A stretch of DNA of 64,000 bases from Prostheceraeus crozeri (lineage: Eukaryota > Platyhelminthes > Polycladida > Euryleptidae): positions 124,001 to 188,000 of the forward strand of contig CAJQUW010004615.1 in the NCBI GenBank assembly GCA_907163375.1, in the 5' to 3' direction. Both the position numbers and the translations under genes were made by a program. Shown here in pieces: positions 49,335 through 59,550 of this stretch. The notes beneath the pieces are model-generated. The model was not told where the DNA came from. It saw only the letters and a program-made list of their open reading frames with translations, and did no database searches. The stretch's first letter is position 1. Each line of letters opens with the position of its first letter.

Positions 49335-50660
49335 GATAGAGTGAGAAAAGGGTGGGTGTTGGTGGTTTTGGGATGAGAAAGGCTGGAAATCGTCATGAAG
49401 GAGGGTTCGGATGGTAAATTGCAGTTTAGATTTGGAATCTGCGTGAAATTTTGGGTGGGGAAGGAAGGCAGGAGGAGTTTTCCTGAGAGGCAAGGGGTGG
49501 AAGGTCAGAGTTGGAAAAGTCAGGTTTTGGATGGTTTAGGATGAGAAAAGTCGTTTTTCGACATGAAGGAGTGCTCGGATGGGAAAACGGAGTGCAAATT
49601 CGGAAGTTTTGGCCAATGTTGGGTCTAGGAACTTCTTTCCAGCTCAATCGGAGAGAAAAAGTTCTGACCCCCCCCCCTCCTGTCAAACTTCCAACTTTGG
49701 TGCTAAAGATCGTAGAAAGTTGTGTGATAGCTCATTTGAAAGCTAAAAGTGAGAAAAATGCAGTGGAAAGCTCAGTTTGATCCTATTTTCCTGGGTTAAG
49801 GGAGGAAAATGGCAGGAAAACGTCAGAGTTGGAAAAGTCAGGTTTTGGATGTTTTGGGATGAGAAAAGACGTTTTCAACATGAAGGAGGCCTCGAATGGG
49901 AAAACGGAGTGCAAACTTGGACGTTTTGGTCAATTTTGGGTCTAGGAACTTCTTTCCAGCTCAATCGGAGAGAAAAAGTTCTGACCCCCCTCTCGGCAGC
50001 GATCTTACATCTTTGCTTGTAAGGATCGTAGAAAGTCGTGCAATAGCTCGTTTGAAAGCTGAGAGTAAGAAAAATTCAGTGGAAAACACGGCTTGTTCCT
50101 ATCTGCCTTCGTTTAGATGTGAGACGGCATTGAAAATTTTGGAGATTGGCGAAAAAACGACAGAGTTAGAATTTCTACGAAAACGGCTCTAGCGGGTGAA
50201 CGACGCCTCGGACGGGAAAACAGAGACCAGATTTGGAATCAGCGTGCCATTCTGCATCTAGAGGGTGAGTTTCAAGTCAATCGGAGAGAAAAAGTTGAAA
50301 AGGTTGGTCTCCACATCAGATTTTTTCCTAAAAATATTAAATTATAGCCACCTTTGGTGGTCAATAGCGGAGGATTGGAAGTGAACGAAGAGCTCGGGTT
50401 TCTTTTAGGGGTAAGACCGCACTTTGTTCTCTAGGATCCTATCTCTTCACATGCGTGGAAGGTTTCGTTTTGGAATGAGAGCCTGTTGAAAATCGAGTTT
50501 TTTTGCATTTTCCAAGATTTTGGAACTTTTTGAAAAAACGACGAGTTTCTTCATCTCGGCTTCTGGTCATCGTAGAGGGTCGAGGGATGTCTTAAATGAA
50601 AGGGGAGAGCGAGAAAACATGGCTATCTAACTTTGGAGTCAATCGGAGCACTAGAACCGG
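49335..50660 (+). repeat. Degenerate tandem repeat, period about 320 bp
   Basis: The phrases AGTTGGAAAAGTCAGGTTTTGG, GGGAAAACGGAGTGCAAA and CTTTCCAGCTCAATCGGAGA recur at about 49503-49790 and 49823-50110, with weaker copies at 49335-49460, 50158-50310 and 50440-50660. The sequence is G-rich on the plus strand. Open frames here on both strands are by-products of the repeat. Confidence 0.8.
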
Positions 50661-50722
50661 AGATAGACGGGTTTAAAGTTGTTGGATGATGGAGATTACG
50701 TCATCAGCTGATCGCCACAAAC

Positions 50723-50778
50723 TATATAAGCGGGGAACCGACAGCGACTTTTCATTAAGACGAGAGCGATTGTCAAAG
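50723..50778 (+). promoter_or_regulatory. TATA promoter and leader exon 1 of the virus-like element
   Basis: TATATAAG (50723-50730) is followed about 50 bases later by a donor-like AAAG/GTAGGT at 50779. The following sequence carries a CUAU hairpin and copy 1 of the structured module. No coding frame could be attached to it. Confidence 0.45.
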
Positions 50779-50992
50779 GTAGGTCGTCTTTCTGAGCTCC
50801 GATGATAGCTTCGGACATTCCGAATTTTGGGTTTCTGTAAGAAACCGACTTTCATTGCTGATATCAGCCAAGGCGTCAGACTTAAAGGTTCGCCAGGAGA
50901 TCCTTCGTCTCCAGGCCATAAAAGACTCCAAACCTTTAAAGGCTTGTAACTTTGCTTCTACAAGTCCGTTTGACTTAATTCGAAAAAGGTTC

Positions 50993-51006
50993 GGTCGCTA
51001 TTGATC
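50993..51006 (+). ncRNA. CUAU-loop hairpin 1
   Basis: GGTCG CTAT TGATC can pair over five positions with two G-U wobbles. It is the weakest member of the hairpin set. Confidence 0.25.
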
Positions 51007-51230
51007 AGACCTATGTGGACAGACTACTTATAAAATTTCATAAGTAGTGCTAAAAAGTTGAAAAATTAAAACTCACTAGTTTTGGAGGTTTTCTGGGGTT
51101 TTCGACCCTGCTAAAGTCAACTAAAGGATTTTTAATGATGTCTGAGCCAGTCTTCTCATGTTACAAGCGGTTTTTCACTGAAAGCGACCAAGATACGGAG
51201 AGTTTTGCTGTAATATTCCACTGACAGGGT

Positions 51231-51347
51231 GTTCCTTCGGGACGGCGGATGATGCCGTAGTGATAAGTGTGGCAAGGGAGTGTGTCATAGTTTAGACCGA
51301 AACCGCTGGGGCAACTCATGTTGGGCATTTGACACAGTTCTCAACGT
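51231..51347 (+). ncRNA. Structured RNA-like module, copy 1
   Basis: Contains a UUCG-capped stem (51233-51242), ACGGC/GCCGT stem with 7-nt loop (51242-51258), a constant single-strand TTAGACCGAAACC (51292-51304) and an 8-bp stem ATGTTGGG/CTCAACGT with a 14-nt loop (51318-51347). Copy 2 at 54136-54255 keeps every part, with the same loop lengths but different loop and linker bases. Confidence 0.5.
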
Positions 51348-51456
51348 AGCACTTTGAACGCCAATCGGATGAGTTTTAGCTATCTTGTCATTGGTGGCAT
51401 CTAAACATCTCCATTGCAAAACGCTGGTGAATCACGGCTTACTATCCCTCTCTACG

Positions 51457-51470
51457 GCTTGCTATCAAGC
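51457..51470 (+). ncRNA. CUAU-loop hairpin 2
   Basis: GCTTG CTAT CAAGC: five perfect pairs, extendable by a G-U and a C-G pair outside. Confidence 0.45.
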
Positions 51471-51681
51471 TGATCAAAGCAACGACTTGGGATGTTTCCT
51501 CTTATAAATAACGACACCGGTTTTTATGTCAAAATCGGGGCCCGGATACCAACACAGTGACATGACGCGCGCTCTGTCCGTCCGAGGTTGGATTTGTGGG
51601 TTGAGGCCTTGGAGCTGGGATAAGATCCCCTCTGAGTAATGCCTGCAACGGATTCAAGAGCTTAACACCCAAACGGTTGCT

Positions 51682-51697
51682 GGCTTGCTATCAGGCC
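51682..51697 (+). ncRNA. CUAU-loop hairpin 3
   Basis: GGCTTG CTAT CAGGCC: six pairs including one U-G wobble. Confidence 0.45.
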
Positions 51698-51958
51698 TTT
51701 GTGAAATCTCGTCTAGCCTCATTAACTCAGGGTTGACAACGTCTATCGTTTGTCATTGTAACTTGGTAAAAATGAGACGGTTACTGCAGGCATTGACGTC
51801 AAACCTTTTCGCGTCATAGGGTAACCTGTCTTTGTGTTGGGAGTTGGTAACTGAAAGCACGGTGACTGCCGATGCCCATACATGGTAAAACTGCTGTTGT
51901 CATGTCAAATGGATAGTCAAATAAGGTAGGTGTGATTCATGGCTTTGTTCTCGCTGGG

Positions 51959-52212
51959 TATATAAACCGCGACTTTTTTCTAGTTTTCACTCCTGTTTCA
52001 AGTTGCAAGACGAACGGTGAGTGCTCTGACATGGTTTGCTATCAAACTTTGGGTTTTAGGATAAAGCTAGGAATCATACTCTTTAAATTTGGTTGACGAT
52101 TTTATTATGCATATTATATATATTGATATTTATCAATAATGACGATTTCAATGCATATCAGCAAGTAGTATCCTATAAACACTTGCTATCAAATTTTACT
52201 CTATCTTTACAG
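51959..52212 (+). promoter_or_regulatory. TATA promoter 2, leader exon and leader intron
   Basis: TATATAAA (51959-51966), then a leader of about 45 bases, donor GTGAGT at 52017 and acceptor TTTACAG ending at 52212, seven bases before the ATG of the 283-residue frame. The intron contains CUAU hairpins at 52034 and 52181. This is the cleanest promoter-gene link in the element. Confidence 0.65.
52034..52047 (+). ncRNA. CUAU-loop hairpin 4
   Basis: GTTTG CTAT CAAAC: five perfect pairs, with a possible outer G-U. A related but poorly paired copy (ACTTG CTAT CAAAT) lies at 52181-52194. Confidence 0.45.
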
Positions 52213-52219
52213 AATTATC

Positions 52220-53071
52220 ATGACTAAGCAGTGTAATGCTAAAATGCTGGTTGGAAAATGCAGCTGTGGCCGTATCGCACGAGGCAGCGATCTTAAGAAA
52301 CATCTAAAAGCTAAAGAGAGGACGATGGGCCATGAGAGGAAAGTGATGTTGAGGTTGTGTGCGTCTTGTCGGATATGTGCGATGGGGGATGAGGCTGCGT
52401 TTATGAAGGCGCATTTGCAGTGTGAGACTGGGAACATCGAAGAGAAGGGTTTTAAGTCGTGGTTTGAGGGAATATTGTTGGCAATGGAGGAGAATGATAA
52501 GGATGTAGCTTCGATTGCGAAGGGGATGGCTGAGAAGAGTGATGAGGATGTGACTGAGGAAGTGGAGTTGAGAGCGGAAATTAGGAAGACTGATGAGGTT
52601 GATTTGGATGCGGTGATGGAAGATTTGTTTGGGGATATAGCGGATTTGAAGGAAGAGTGGGACGCACAGGAAAAGAAAGACAGGGAGGAAGTTGTTGAGC
52701 CTGTAGCGACATCATCGCCTAGGAAAGAGGCGGATGATACGGAGGCGTTTGTGAGGTTGACGGATCGTATGATGGGTATGGAGAGTGTGAATAGAAAAGT
52801 TTTGAAGGAAAATGAAGAGCTGAAGGCTAAGGTTGAGGGTATGAAGGTGATGAGAGAGGAGTTGGAGGAGATGCGAGTGAAGGAGCAGGAGTGGTTGAAG
52901 GAAAGGAGTGGTATGATGAATCGAGTGAAGGCGGTTGAGGGCTTAGGGTCGGAGTTGATGCGTGAGAAGAATGAGGTGGAGCGGATGCGAGGTGTGGTGA
53001 AGGAAGTGGAAGAGACGAAGGTGATCAACAGGCGGTTGTTGTCGGAAGTGGAGCGATTGCATGAGCGTTAG
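52220..53071 (+). CDS. Zinc-finger/coiled-coil protein of the virus-like element, 283 residues
   Basis: An uninterrupted frame that looks whole. Residues 1-75 are rich in Cys and His (GKCSCGR, HLKAKERTMGH, LCASCRICAMGD, HLQCETGN), suggesting one or two zinc-binding folds. The middle (about 90-175) is acidic. Residues about 190-283 form a long heptad-like coiled coil rich in Glu, Lys, Arg and Val. No family is recognised; DNA- or RNA-binding with oligomerisation is an inference from composition. The start is the first ATG after the leader-intron acceptor at 52212. The equally long minus-strand frame over it is a shadow of GA-rich codons. Confidence 0.65.
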   Translation: MTKQCNAKMLVGKCSCGRIARGSDLKKHLKAKERTMGHERKVMLRLCASCRICAMGDEAAFMKAHLQCETGNIEEKGFKSWFEGILLAMEENDKDVASIAKGMAEKSDEDVTEEVELRAEIRKTDEVDLDAVMEDLFGDIADLKEEWDAQEKKDREEVVEPVATSSPRKEADDTEAFVRLTDRMMGMESVNRKVLKENEELKAKVEGMKVMREELEEMRVKEQEWLKERSGMMNRVKAVEGLGSELMREKNEVERMRGVVKEVEETKVINRRLLSEVERLHER

Positions 53072-53583
53072 AAGTGTAGAAAAAGAAGAGTGTATGAAAT
53101 CCATCTTCCCCTCTTTGAAAATAATGTGTGCGATGCCCCATCCATCAAAAGCGACCCAAATCAGACGCAGGAGTGCTACGAGGGCGACGGAGTCCGATGT
53201 CTCCACATGAGCATGGACATTACCAGTCAGCTTGAAGACTTCGTCGTCCGAAAAATTCGGAAGAAAGTTCCCAGTAAGTTACTTCAACATGATCATTTCC
53301 TTACCACCTCTATTCTCCTATTCTTTTTCTTTCAGAGTTTCTGCAATAGTCGATGAAGAGAGTAGTGTCGGTGGACGGAGAACGACCCATGGGCTCTCTT
53401 TAGGGCCAACCTTCTAATGCAGCTAAAGCGGTCCCAAGAAGCAAATGATCACCGTAACCATGAAAGTTGTCCATCCGAAAAAATAATCTTCCGCAGATGT
53501 CGTGTATAGAACTCAGAAGCATCAGTAACATATTATTGTCCATAGGAACGAAATTGAAAGTCAACCCTTTCCGCTACTTCACC

Positions 53584-53817
53584 TTACGGAAAATGAATGT
53601 AATTGACATGTGCAATTAAGTAAGCCTTGATGAGACTGTCTTCGAAATAAGATATCAACTCCGTAAATATTTCTCGTGTGTAGTCTAAACATGCTTCAAA
53701 TTCCGTCTCCTCCCTTTGAAACTCAAGGATGTAATCTTGTATTAAGCCTTCGAAGCACTCTTGATGAAAACGAATCGTGCAGTCATCATGTTTCAATGTA
53801 TTGACTTCGGGCGTCAT
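53584..53817 (-). CDS. Small frame of the virus-like element, 77 residues
   Basis: Minus-strand frame starting MTPEVNTLKHDDCTIRFHQE and rich in acidic and aromatic residues (predicted mostly helical). It lies back-to-back with promoter 3, about 140 bases away, so a shared divergent control region is possible. No family is recognised. It may be chance, but the composition looks like a real protein. Confidence 0.35.
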   Translation of the reverse strand: MTPEVNTLKHDDCTIRFHQECFEGLIQDYILEFQREETEFEACLDYTREIFTELISYFEDSLIKAYLIAHVNYIHFP

Positions 53818-54022
53818 GGTTGAGTCTATTGCTAAACATCATGTTTGCCTAGGACGATTTCAATAACTTGTTACAAATGTGTGTGCGTACATCGGGAACT
53901 CTAGCTCGTCTGTGATTGGACGAGAGGTCTCATCCATTCACCGCTTAGGAAAATCTTATAAAAGGCAGTGCACCAGCTCTGTTCTTCACATTTATCTTTC
54001 ACAATGTGAGTGTCGGTGAGCT

Positions 54023-54034
54023 CCTGCTATCAGG
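54023..54034 (+). ncRNA. CUAU-loop hairpin 5
   Basis: CCTG CTAT CAGG: four perfect pairs. Relative to the CTTG/CAAG form, one pair is changed on both sides (T-A to C-G), a compensatory change. Confidence 0.45.
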
Positions 54035-54042
54035 TTGTTTTG

Positions 54043-54056
54043 ACTTGCCATCAAGT
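54043..54056 (+). ncRNA. CUAU-type hairpin 6 (loop CCAT)
   Basis: ACTTG CCAT CAAGT: five perfect pairs, outer G-U possible. The only member with a changed loop base. Confidence 0.4.
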
Positions 54057-54063
54057 TGAATAG

Positions 54064-54081
54064 TCTCTTGCTATCAAGAGA
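54064..54081 (+). ncRNA. CUAU-loop hairpin 7
   Basis: TCTCTTG CTAT CAAGAGA: seven perfect pairs, the longest stem in the set. Confidence 0.5.
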
Positions 54082-54135
54082 TTCACTTCTGCTCATAAAA
54101 CATATCATCGTTGTAATACCTCCTTTGCTCGAGCG

Positions 54136-54255
54136 TTCCTTCGGGACGGCGGGTACTGCCGTAGAGGGATTGCGTTGCACGGGTTGTTCGTCGTCTGTTA
54201 GACCGAAACCTCTGAGCCGTTGCTTATGTTGAGCGTTCGACTTCATACTCAACGT
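54136..54255 (+). ncRNA. Structured RNA-like module, copy 2
   Basis: UUCG-capped stem (54137-54146), ACGGC/GCCGT with 7-nt loop (54146-54162), TTAGACCGAAACC (54198-54210) and ATGTTGAG/CTCAACGT with a 14-nt loop (54226-54255). Compared with copy 1, one pair in the last stem changes from G-U to A-U, keeping pairing. Confidence 0.5.
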
Positions 54256-54419
54256 GACGCTTTCTCTCGCCAGGTCAGAGTCCTTCAGCCAATCGACAAA
54301 GGTTAGTCTTTTTGATATGGAGTAGAGTGAAGTGTAACTCATTAGATGTCACTTCAATGATTGTTTCCATGATAAACGTTGACTAGGCAAATGAAACGAT
54401 TCTCATCTTTCCTTTTCAG

Positions 54420-55240
54420 TGATTGAAATCTACGAACGTACTATCGTGTAATCTGTAATCGAACAAAAATGGAATCCAAGAAAATTGAAAAATACCGCAT
54501 TGCTGTCGAGATGGAAAAGGCCACCATCGAGCAATGTAAGTATTTGTATCAAGGTTGACTCACTCTATTACTAACATCATTAGGGTAGACATCCTCATTA
54601 AAATCAGGAGCCTCTCCCTTATTTTTTTCATGTTTAAACCGAATCCAAAATTTAGTTCTGCTTATCTTTGCTGCCATTATTTTTCAGTGCATGAATGTAT
54701 TCGCAATGGGGAACCCGTCCCCCAAGGAGTTATCGGGGAAGCCTATGAGCAGCTTGGCAAGTGTAAGTATCTTTAACATTTTATGTTTAGACTGTTTCAG
54801 ATCCTCTGCATCATCCTTGTCTTACTATCTAATATCTCTTTCCTCTCTACAGATATGGCCAAGATAAAAAAGTGGAAAGAAGCTGCGAGGCGGATATTTG
54901 AAGCTGAATTTCCGGCCCTACCTTCCCACCCATCTACCTCCGCTCCAGGTGCGACCCCTCTCTCGGGCATCATCATCGCCGCACCTCCACCGCCAGCTCC
55001 GGTACCAGCACCCGTCCCTGCACCCATCCCTGCTCCTCGTCACCACGACCCTCCGACACCGAAGCCCAGGACCCTTCCACCCCGGCTCGCGTCCCACTCC
55101 TACCTCCTCCGCGTCCATCCTTGCTGCCGGAGTTACAGTCCTTAGATGGTAAGTATCCATGATTTGGAAAAGGGGGATTAGACTTCAAACTTGAAATTAT
55201 GATCATGTTACTAATTTCTTTTCTCTTTTTCTCAACAGAT
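54420..55240 (+). other. Small-exon region upstream of the polymerase
   Basis: Short open segments separated by candidate GT-AG introns (GTAAGT-type donors near 54539, 54762 and 55148; pyrimidine-rich acceptors before each next segment). One segment is rich in proline and alanine (APPPPAPVPAPVPAPIPAP). It belongs to the virus-like element and may encode a separate small protein or the front of the polymerase gene. It is treated as part of the fossil. Confidence 0.4.
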
Positions 55241-58200
55241 CTGGCTGCTTACCTCCTAGACGGCGACGTTCCCTCCCGTCGCACCGTCATCCCAGCTTCG
55301 CCACCTGCAGCGGCCGAGCCCCCTCTCCTCTCCGTCAAGTCGGTGGAGAGATTGCTGGAGGAAAGGGAGTTGGAGATAGTGGGAGAGGAGAGGGAGATTG
55401 AAGTCGAAGAGAAGAAGGACTTTCGATGACAGCGGTGTGACAGGGTCTTCGCCTCAGCCTACCATTTGAGACGTCACGCCGCTGGCAATGCCTGCAGGGG
55501 AGGAAAGCGCCGACCGATCCCTCAACGACCCAAGTGTGAAGGTTGTGGACGCACGTTCTACAACAACACCAACTTGCGAGTCCACATCGAAGGCGGTTCC
55601 TGTGGCAGTGTGAGGCAACCACCAACGTCATCAGGTAGGAAGCATCCTTCATCGCACGTCGGCTTTTCCTGTTCTTCGTGTCGGAAGACCTTTCCTACAG
55701 AGTTTGTTCTTTCTTCGCACACACTCTGTCACACACATTCCACTGAGCTTTACACTGACAACAACGTCACTCTAAGGCTGAGCAAGTTTTCCCTTGAGAG
55801 GCTCGTTCGCGACTATGAGTTAGAAAGCTCTGAAGCTGTGCAAGATATTCATCCTTTCTTGATGAATAATATAGGCTTGATTCATGAAATGTTGGCGAGC
55901 TTAGATAGATTTTTACTCAAAGGCATGTTCTATCTCACTGCTCGTTTCAATAAGGTAGACGGTAGCACAGGAGAAGTAGAGTCCACTGTGACCATTAGGA
56001 TAGCCTCCTGTGCTGCCGATCTCATAGGTGATGTAAACGAGTGGATACAGAGACATGCGACCTATCTCATCAGCAACTTAAATAAATTTAATGAAAGAGA
56101 CAGCGGTCTGGTGTTTGATGGGATAGAGAAAGTAGACATTAAAATCAATCTTTTAGAAAATTTGCAAGGGAGTGGTTGTTTCACCCTCCCCAAAGCAAGT
56201 ATGCCGTCCTCTCCATTTTTCACTATAATGATATAGGTATAAATCGTGAATGAATCACTAAATATCGTGAATGGGAGGATGAGCTTAGGTTTGACGGGTT
56301 AGATGTCAACACATTAGATTTTAAAGGCATCGCCCAATTTGAAAAACTCAATAACATTAAGATCGTCGTCTATCTCTGGGAAAAAGGTCTGAAGGGCGTT
56401 AAGTACAATAATCGCCAAAGTAACTTCGACCGGGTTGTCAATCTTCTCCTAGTCTATAGCGGCAACCACCCAGAATGGCATTATTGTGGCATTCCTAAAA
56501 TTTCAAAGTTATACCATCATCAAGCAACCTATAGGGATAATTTTTATTACTGTGATCGCTGCACACGGCGTTTCACATCTACACCATATTTTGAACAGCA
56601 TTACGAGTGGTGCTCTCGGGGTAAACTTCTAATGGAAGTCATGCCCAAAGATAAATTTTATAGGTATGAGGAAAATGGCAATGAGCTCAGTCCCATATGT
56701 ACCATCCATGCGGACATTGAATGTTATATTGAACAAGAAGACCGAAGTCATGAGCCAGCAGCCATTGCCTGTTATGAAGTTTGACATCCATATTATAGGA
56801 ATCAAAATAAATGCATGTGTGGCAAGGCGAGGAGTGCGTTAAAAATTTTCTCAACTTTTTAGATAGGAAAGCCCGTTTTCATCAACGCTATGAAACGGAG
56901 CTGACTAGGAAACCCATGTGCTTCACAGAAGCCGATAAACACAAGTTTGATAGGACCACGGAATGTCTCCGCTGCTGTTCATCCTTTGATGATCAGCAAC
57001 ATAAGAAAGTAAGGGATCATTGCCATCTCAGTGGTAAATTTAGGTCTGCCTTATGCAGTAAATGTAATATGAAACTTAGGCTCAAACGGCGAACGCTCCC
57101 CGTCATCTTTCATAACTTTAAACGTTATGATCCTCACATCATCATTCGCCATGGATTCGGTAAAATGAAATCCTGGTCATCCAAAGTGATTGCACAAAGT
57201 AAGGAAAAATTGATGTGCATCACTGCTAAAATACAAGTCGATAAGACGAAGGAGGGGAAGCCTGTCTTCTATGACATAAAGTTTCTAGATAGTTTTCAAT
57301 TTATGTCTTCTTCCTTAGCCGCGTTGGCTAATAATTTAGAAACACTTCCCCTCACTCAACATTTAAAGAAAGACTATCCCAAATGACAGTCTCATGCGAC
57401 GGAGAGGGGTGTTTCCTTATAGTTATTTTAGTTCAATGGATACATTGAAAGAGACATCCCTTCCGTCCATCGATAAATTTAAAAATGATTTGACGGGTGA
57501 GGACTGTTCGCTGGATGATTATAGGCATGCAGAGCAAGCATGGTTAGAATTTAGGCGTTGCACTGTCGGTGACTACATGCTTGCCTACTTAAAATTAGAC
57601 GTCTATCTGTTGGCTGACGTGTTTGAGACTTTTAGGAAAGTCACATTAGAACAGGACGCCTTAGACCCCGTCCATTTTGTTAGTCTGACGGGTCTGTCCT
57701 ATCAGTCAGCCTTCAAGATTCATTTACTGCAAGATGCAGAACTGTATACGTTATTTAAACGTGGTATTAGGGGAGGCTTAACCTTTGGCAACAAACATGT
57801 TGTCAACAGCCCCCAAGACATAGGATCGAGCACGCATTTAATGTACATAGACCAAAATAATTTGTATGGGAGTGCATTATCCAAGCCTTTGCCACAGTCT
57901 GACTTCCAATGGGTAGAGCCCCATGACATTGAATACTTCTCCAATCCAGCACACATCATGGCACTGGGAGATGAGGCCGACATAGGTTATTTTTTTGAAG
58001 TCGACCTCATCTATCTAGACTGTATTAAGAATAGGACCGTTGATTTTCCTCTCGCACCCGAATCTGACATAGTCAGTCCAGATATGTTCTCTCCCTTTAT
58101 GGAAGAACACAATAAGCAGTATGAGGCGGAAAATGACTTAAACTATAAACCCACTAGGAAGTTGTTGCTTACCCAACTGAACAAGCAGCATTACATCGTG

Positions 58201-59106
58201 CACTATTCAATCCTCAAATTCTATCTAGGTATGGGGATGCAACTTGACAAAGTCCATCGCGCTATCCAGTTTAGGCAGAAGCCCTTTCTAAAACCGTATA
58301 TAGAATATAATAGTAAGAAACGGGCTGAATCCAAGAATCCTTTCGAAAAGGACTTCTTTAAATTCAAGAATAATGCCCTATTCGGTAAAACCAAGGAGGA
58401 TGTAAGAAAGCGCATGGACTATCGTATCGTGACTGATCCGGAAACGAGTATCAAGTTATGTCGCTCGCTGTTGTTTTGCCACCATGATGTCATTTCCGAA
58501 GACATCACTGGTTTTAAAATGTTAAAATCTAAAGTAGAACTTTGCAAGCCCATTTATGTCGGTCAACCTGTCTTGGATCACTCCAAGTTAGAAATGTACA
58601 AGTTATTTTACCACACCTTTAAAACGTGTCCATTGATCCAACATGTGGAATTGGTAGGAGGCAATACAGACAGCTTCTTCCTAGCTTTGACAACCACTAG
58701 CCAAGTCAAGCGGGAAGACATTTTAAAATATTTAGCACCAAAGTTTGATAGTTCCAACTATCCCACTGACCATCCGCTTTACTCTACCACAAATAAAGCG
58801 AAGCTTGGCTGCTTCAAGGATGAGTGTGCCGGCAAACAGATAGAGGAGATGATCTTGCTTCGCCCCAAGATGTACTCCATGAAGCTAAAATCCTCAGAGC
58901 TTTCTATAAAACGGGCGAAAGGCATCTCGAAGTCAATCGTTAGAAAAATGACACATAGGGACCACCAAGATGCCTTAGATTCTCTTAAAATTAAAAAGGT
59001 AGAAATGACCATTTTAAAGTTACAGTCGCATGAAGTCAGAACAACGACGGTTTTGGAAACGAGGTCTCTCAACTTGGGAAGACAAGCAATGCTGGATGAG
59101 TCCTAA
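55240..59106 (+). pseudogene. Family-B DNA polymerase of a Polinton/adintovirus-type element (broken)
   Basis: Parts in order: an acidic stretch, C2H2-type zinc fingers (for example CEGCGRTFYNNTNLRVH), a leader domain, the exonuclease region (HADIECYI), an endonuclease VII-like cysteine/histidine motif (CLRCCSSF...KVRDHCHLSGKF), and polymerase regions with YIDQNNLYGSALSKPLP and FKFKNNALFGKTKEDVRKR. This is the protein-primed polymerase group typical of Polintons and adintoviruses, which replicates the element's own DNA. About four breaks interrupt it, so it is a fossil; the polymerase half is the best preserved. Base composition differs from the AT-rich flanks. Confidence 0.85.
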
Positions 59107-59550
59107 CCACTCATTACCGTACGGCCATCCGGACACTCATCTACCTCCACCTAAGAGACAGAAACTTTCTCTTCCTCGGTCCGGCGATGTATGATGATGA
59201 ATGCTTCCTCTCTGTTGTGCTTCATGTTTTGCTTTTTCACTCCATGGCGTTTTCTATAGGGTGTTGTGAGTGAGTGCCTTGTAACATGCGTCCAACTCCT
59301 GATTACAGTATATCATGACTTGCATATCAACTGGTTTTCCTGACTTTGTTTTCTCCCTGCACATGAGTGACTTTGTTTTCTCCGGTAATGTGAGCCATAA
59401 AAACTTTGTTCTCTGCTACCATCAGTATTAACTATGTGTGACTGTGATGAAATGTCTTTCATTCAATAACATATCATGTACAGACTGTCTCGTTTTCCTT
59501 TTAACATAAAGATGGGATTCTCACTCAATAGACAGAAGTAAAAGTTTTGA
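59107..59550 (+). other. Region after the polymerase
   Basis: No further domain recognised. Contains ACTTTGTTTTCTC-type short repeats near 59340-59410. It may hold the polymerase 3' end and UTR. Confidence 0.35.

Larger units (their letters stand above)
53957..54419 (+). promoter_or_regulatory. TATA promoter 3, leader exon and leader intron
   Basis: TATAAAAG (53957-53964) leads to a leader of about 40 bases, donor GTGAGT at 54006 and a candidate acceptor CTTTTCAG ending at 54419. The intron holds three hairpins (54023, 54043, 54064) and copy 2 of the structured module. Confidence 0.55.

Noticed and set aside
49049-49686. Overlapping minus-strand frames rich in Pro, Ser and Phe
   Set aside because: They follow the G-rich tandem repeat on the other strand and have no domain.
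51231-51347. Hammerhead-type ribozyme, because of a CGAAAC segment
   Set aside because: The CUGAnGA strand and a matching cleavage triplet with three stems are missing in both copies.
52207-53028. Long minus-strand open frame (273 codons)
   Set aside because: Serine/phenylalanine-rich mirror of the GA-rich coiled-coil gene on the plus strand; no start context or domain.
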